Assembly (NCBI GenBank): GCA_907165065.1
Contig: OU015532.1
Coordinates: 37,242,339-37,306,338 of the forward strand
Direction: 5' to 3'
DNA length: 64,000 bases
Source: Caprimulgus europaeus
Lineage: Eukaryota; Chordata; Aves; Caprimulgiformes; Caprimulgidae
Below the pieces are notes generated by a model that worked only from the letters and a program-made list of their open reading frames with translations, had not been told where the DNA came from and made no database searches. The position numbers and the translations under genes were made by a program. Positions 60,780-64,000 of the stretch are shown one piece after another (the stretch's first letter is position 1; each line of letters begins with the position of its first letter).

Positions 60780-62860
60780 ACTCTGCATCCGTCATTTTAC
60801 AATATGGAGAGAATGATAATGGTCCTTTAAACAAGCCTCTTTATACTCAGTGCTTAAATCAAGTCAGATGCAGAAAACTGTAACAGGAGTAAGGAATTAA
60901 TTCATTTTCTAATTCTTTTATGCTTAATTACTTCTGCTGTTTCTAGCAACATAGATAAGAGTACTTTTAACATGTACATCCATATCCAGTTGCCCTCAGC
61001 ACATGCTCAGACTTCTGTGACTGAAATTACCTGCATGTACAAGATGGCAGAAATGAAGCCACTGTGAGTCTCTTTAAGATTTATAAATGGTAGAGGACTG
61101 AAAGGGTTAAGAAAAACCCTCCACATATACCTGGTATATAAAACTGTCATGTAATCAAATGAGAGGAATGCACTACACTGTGTACATTAGCAAACACTCC
61201 ATGCAAGCTGGCTGGCGAAGGCTCAGGGTTTTCAGTGCTGCCTTGCGCTACAAAGCCCTTCTTTGTTCTCTCAGCTCTGTTTTAAATATCTGATGACTAT
61301 TCCACACCATGTCAGTGCCAAATCCCCAGCTTCACTGAAAACTCTTTACAACAGCACATTGTGGGCAGATCGAATGGGGATGGGCTGGTAGAGTGTGGGT
61401 ATCTCCCCTTTCTTTGCTTCTCAGGCAGGTCCTCTCACCAGCTCTGCCATCTCCCTGTAATTTCTGTAGCCCCTTGTGCAGCCACCTGGATAGTTTTCAA
61501 AGCCAGAAGGAGTAACTTGGGAGTGCAGAAATTGAACTTGGATCCTGACATGGCAACAGCTCTCTGCAAGTGTGCATCAGGATGGGTGTAGTCCAGGTTC
61601 AGCCAAGGAAGGGCAAATGAATCAAAGAGTGTTCTTGCAACAAATATTTTTGTTGAAACTTGTTGTGCCTATACTGTTGTTGGCTGGATCTTGCTTGAGC
61701 TTGCTAGCCAAGTGGGTTTTAGCTTTGAAAAAAATTAGATGAAAGATTTCCTATGAACATGCACACAGAAAGGCAGGAAGTGATGCTGATGACTCAGGAG
61801 ATGGTGATGTTCCTTCTTGATTTGGAATTAAAGTACTTCCCTGGAAGGATATTAACAGAGCAGCACACATCGAAGCCTCTGTCAGATGAGATGTTAAACC
61901 AGGGTCTCATCTCCTCATTCTCGTTAAGGATGCTTTTTAATGACTTTTACATATATTTTAGTTGGAAGGGTGATGTTCTAGCTTTCTGTACAAGACACTT
62001 ATGTGGCATTGCTTTAACTGCTACATCGACAAGACATTTTTTTTCATTCCAGGGAAAAAACTTTGCTTGAGTACATGTAGACATACAATAATAATGTAGC
62101 ATCTTCTTTTTGCTCCTAAACCTACTAATTCTGTTCCTGAATACTACTTCTATTTTTCTGGATAAGCATATAGTTAATGTTGTTTCCTACAGTGTTTTGG
62201 GATTCCTGTGTGTAGACCCTGGGGTAGGAAATAAACAGTAAGCTTTCTGAGTTAAGAGAAGATTTTATACAATTGTTATTTCAGTGGTGCTGCCCACTTT
62301 TGGCGATTAATGTGAAGAGAAGCTAAGCTGCTCAGTTTCCCATTCTGTTTCTCGTTTCCCTTCCTGAAGCTCCTTGGCATGCAGTACTGGTGTGCTGGAA
62401 ACTCAGCCATGCCGTGGGTGGTTGCAGTGCCTTCTAAAATAAACAAACCTGTTTCCATTCAAATTTGTTCATTTCACATGCAAATATTTCTTGGTAGACT
62501 CAGCAAGTAACCCTTTCTAAAGTAAAACCTATTTATTAAGGGCCACTTGAAGATGCATTGTAACACTTTTGCTTAATAATTTAAAACCTATGAAAGCTAA
62601 AATCATTGAAAGCAAGGTTTACAGCACTGCAGAAGCTTGTGCAAGGCCATATTGGCCACTAAAGCTCTTTGGCTTAAATAATCCCATTCAGTGCACGCTC
62701 TCTATAACTGATTGTATATCAGAATCCTTCAGGGGACTTTCAATGGCTGCTTAGGCTGTGCAACTGCAGGCACTCTTGTCTTTGCCATGTTTGCTTCTCT
62801 GGTATAGAACCAAGTACAAATGGGAATTATTTTCTCTATATTCAAGTATTAATGCATGCT
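60780..62860. other. Non-coding sequence, no supported feature
   Basis: No gene is supported. A short MIR-like word occurs near 60795-60822 but is too brief to call. Frames at 61361-61591 and 61753-62070 have no family features. Confidence 0.5.
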
Positions 62861-62867
62861 GAGGAGG

Positions 62868-62985
62868 TGCTATTGTCATTTTACTCAGAAGGGATATAGT
62901 GAAAAAGTTGAAGGAACACTCTTAGTGGTACATAGAAATCTGTACCAAAGTCAGAAATTGAATCCACATGCTGTATGATCCACCT
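62868..62985 (-). repeat. MIR-type SINE, minus strand
   Basis: CTATTGTCATTTTACTCAGA followed by GGTACATAGAAATCTGTACC and CAGAAATTGAATCCACATGC match the reverse-complement MIR core and head ('attatccccattttacagat', 'ggtcacacagc', 'caggaattgaacccagg'). The 'cagaaattgaatccaca' word is the most telling part. Confidence 0.55.
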
Positions 62986-62989
62986 CAAT

Positions 62990-64000
62990 ACCTCACTTGT
63001 TAAAGTATTGGCTCTCATTCTGCTTAGCACCTCCCATCACATGCAGAGTCCCAGGGAAGTTCACAAACAAGACTCTGTCCCATTAGGAAGAGAGTGACCA
63101 GCCAGTGAGCATCTCACTTTTTATCACTGTAGCAGAGGCTCTGAACAGTGTTCACATCCCTGTTAAAAGAGAAGAAAATACCATAGAGCATTTTTAATGT
63201 TCTCCCAGAGTTTGGTGGAAACCAGTTTAAGGACTAGTATTTTCCCAAAGGAGAATCAGTTGGCCTTTTTATGATACTTGCAAGAGATTCCTGCTTCCTT
63301 TCCTTGCCCCAGCCTCTTCACTGTCACCCCACAGAGACAGTCCTTGGGCAAAGTGTAACCATCCAGTTGGTCTTGGTCAGTTCACCACAGATAAATGAGC
63401 AAGAGCTCCAAAAGGGAGACAAATATCTTCATTTGTGCACTAGATTATTTTTTTCAGCATTTTCCAGACCTTTTCCTCATTCTTCCCCCATCTTTACATC
63501 TCACTAACTGCTTCCTCTCAGCTTCCTGCTTCAAAGACCTTGCATATACCTCGTGCCCACCTAGCTGTTTGCATAGTGGTGCTCTAGCAGAGGGGCACAC
63601 ACTTCTGGCAGGGAGGTAAGAACTCTCTCATTTACTGTTGGTTGGTTTTTTAAGTCCATTATCAGGGTATTTACATGGCAACTTTGACTGTCTTAGCACA
63701 GTGAGACAGTTACCTTGCTCTTCCAGGTTTATCAGTCACTGTCAAAGATTACAGAGAGTCAGGTTTTTGGGAGACAAAGGTAAGACCAGTACCTTGCCTT
63801 GCAGGTGGGTGCCTGTATCCTTTTGTGCAGGCTGCTGGGCAAAAAAGGTAAAGTCAGAACTGGAAGGAGTCGGGAAATGCTCCAGCTGTAAAATGCTCCA
63901 AATGTAAAATTATTTGTTTCTCATAAGAAGCAAGTTGCTCTCCAGGGGAGGACTGCAGCTGGCATAAACCAGGGGAATCTACAAAGATCTGCACCAAAAA
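62990..64000. other. Non-coding sequence to window end
   Basis: No gene, RNA or clear repeat is recognised. Frames at 63271-63907 are composition-driven and lack domains. Confidence 0.5.

Noticed and set aside
1..64000. CRISPR arrays, operons, prophage, integrons or other bacterial features
   Set aside because: No spaced direct-repeat array, Shine-Dalgarno-led gene rows or long coding density. The sequence is vertebrate-like non-coding DNA.
1..64000. Endogenous retrovirus or intact LTR
   Set aside because: No paired long terminal repeats, primer-binding site or gag/pol/env-like frames were seen.

Overview
This window looks like vertebrate nuclear DNA from a sauropsid, most likely a bird. 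The signs are a moderately AT-rich base composition, low CpG outside one island, two decayed CR1 LINE fragments, about ten decayed MIR-type SINE fragments, and no Alu, L1, B1/B2 or young transposons. Visible repeat content is low for a turtle or crocodile. The bird call is an inference; no gene names the species.

I found no protein-coding gene I can support. The long open frames are short for their number, often open with TTG or GTG rather than ATG, lack recognisable domains, and do not chain into a spliced gene. The window is best read as a gene desert, or a large intron of an unseen gene, holding regulatory DNA.

Layout. Positions 1-14100 are mostly plain AT-rich sequence with a small tandem repeat (8566-8667) and an ancient LINE-like scrap (about 12200). 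Positions 14100-15900 hold two enhancer-like blocks around a 285-base polypyrimidine tract. Positions 19300-23500 carry several ancient repeat relics. Positions 29600-30780 form the only CpG-rich stretch and look like a promoter, with an RFX-type X-box and paired octamer-like sites. Positions 31780-31940 and 42230-42760 are further enhancer-like blocks. Positions 44105-45251 contain two strong inverted repeats: a 128-base hairpin, and a 69-base hairpin with the geometry of a microRNA precursor whose 5' arm carries the AGCAGCA seed of the miR-15/16 family. Positions 52300-55900 are GC-richer but without a recognisable gene. Positions 55988-63000 hold four more MIR copies and a perfect 21-base palindrome at 57949.

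How it may work together: if the CpG-rich block is a real promoter, it could start a long non-coding transcript, or an alternative first exon, reading into the region with the hairpins about 14 kb downstream. This is an inference; nothing here shows transcription. The best candidate for an undescribed element is the microRNA-like hairpin at 45183-45251.
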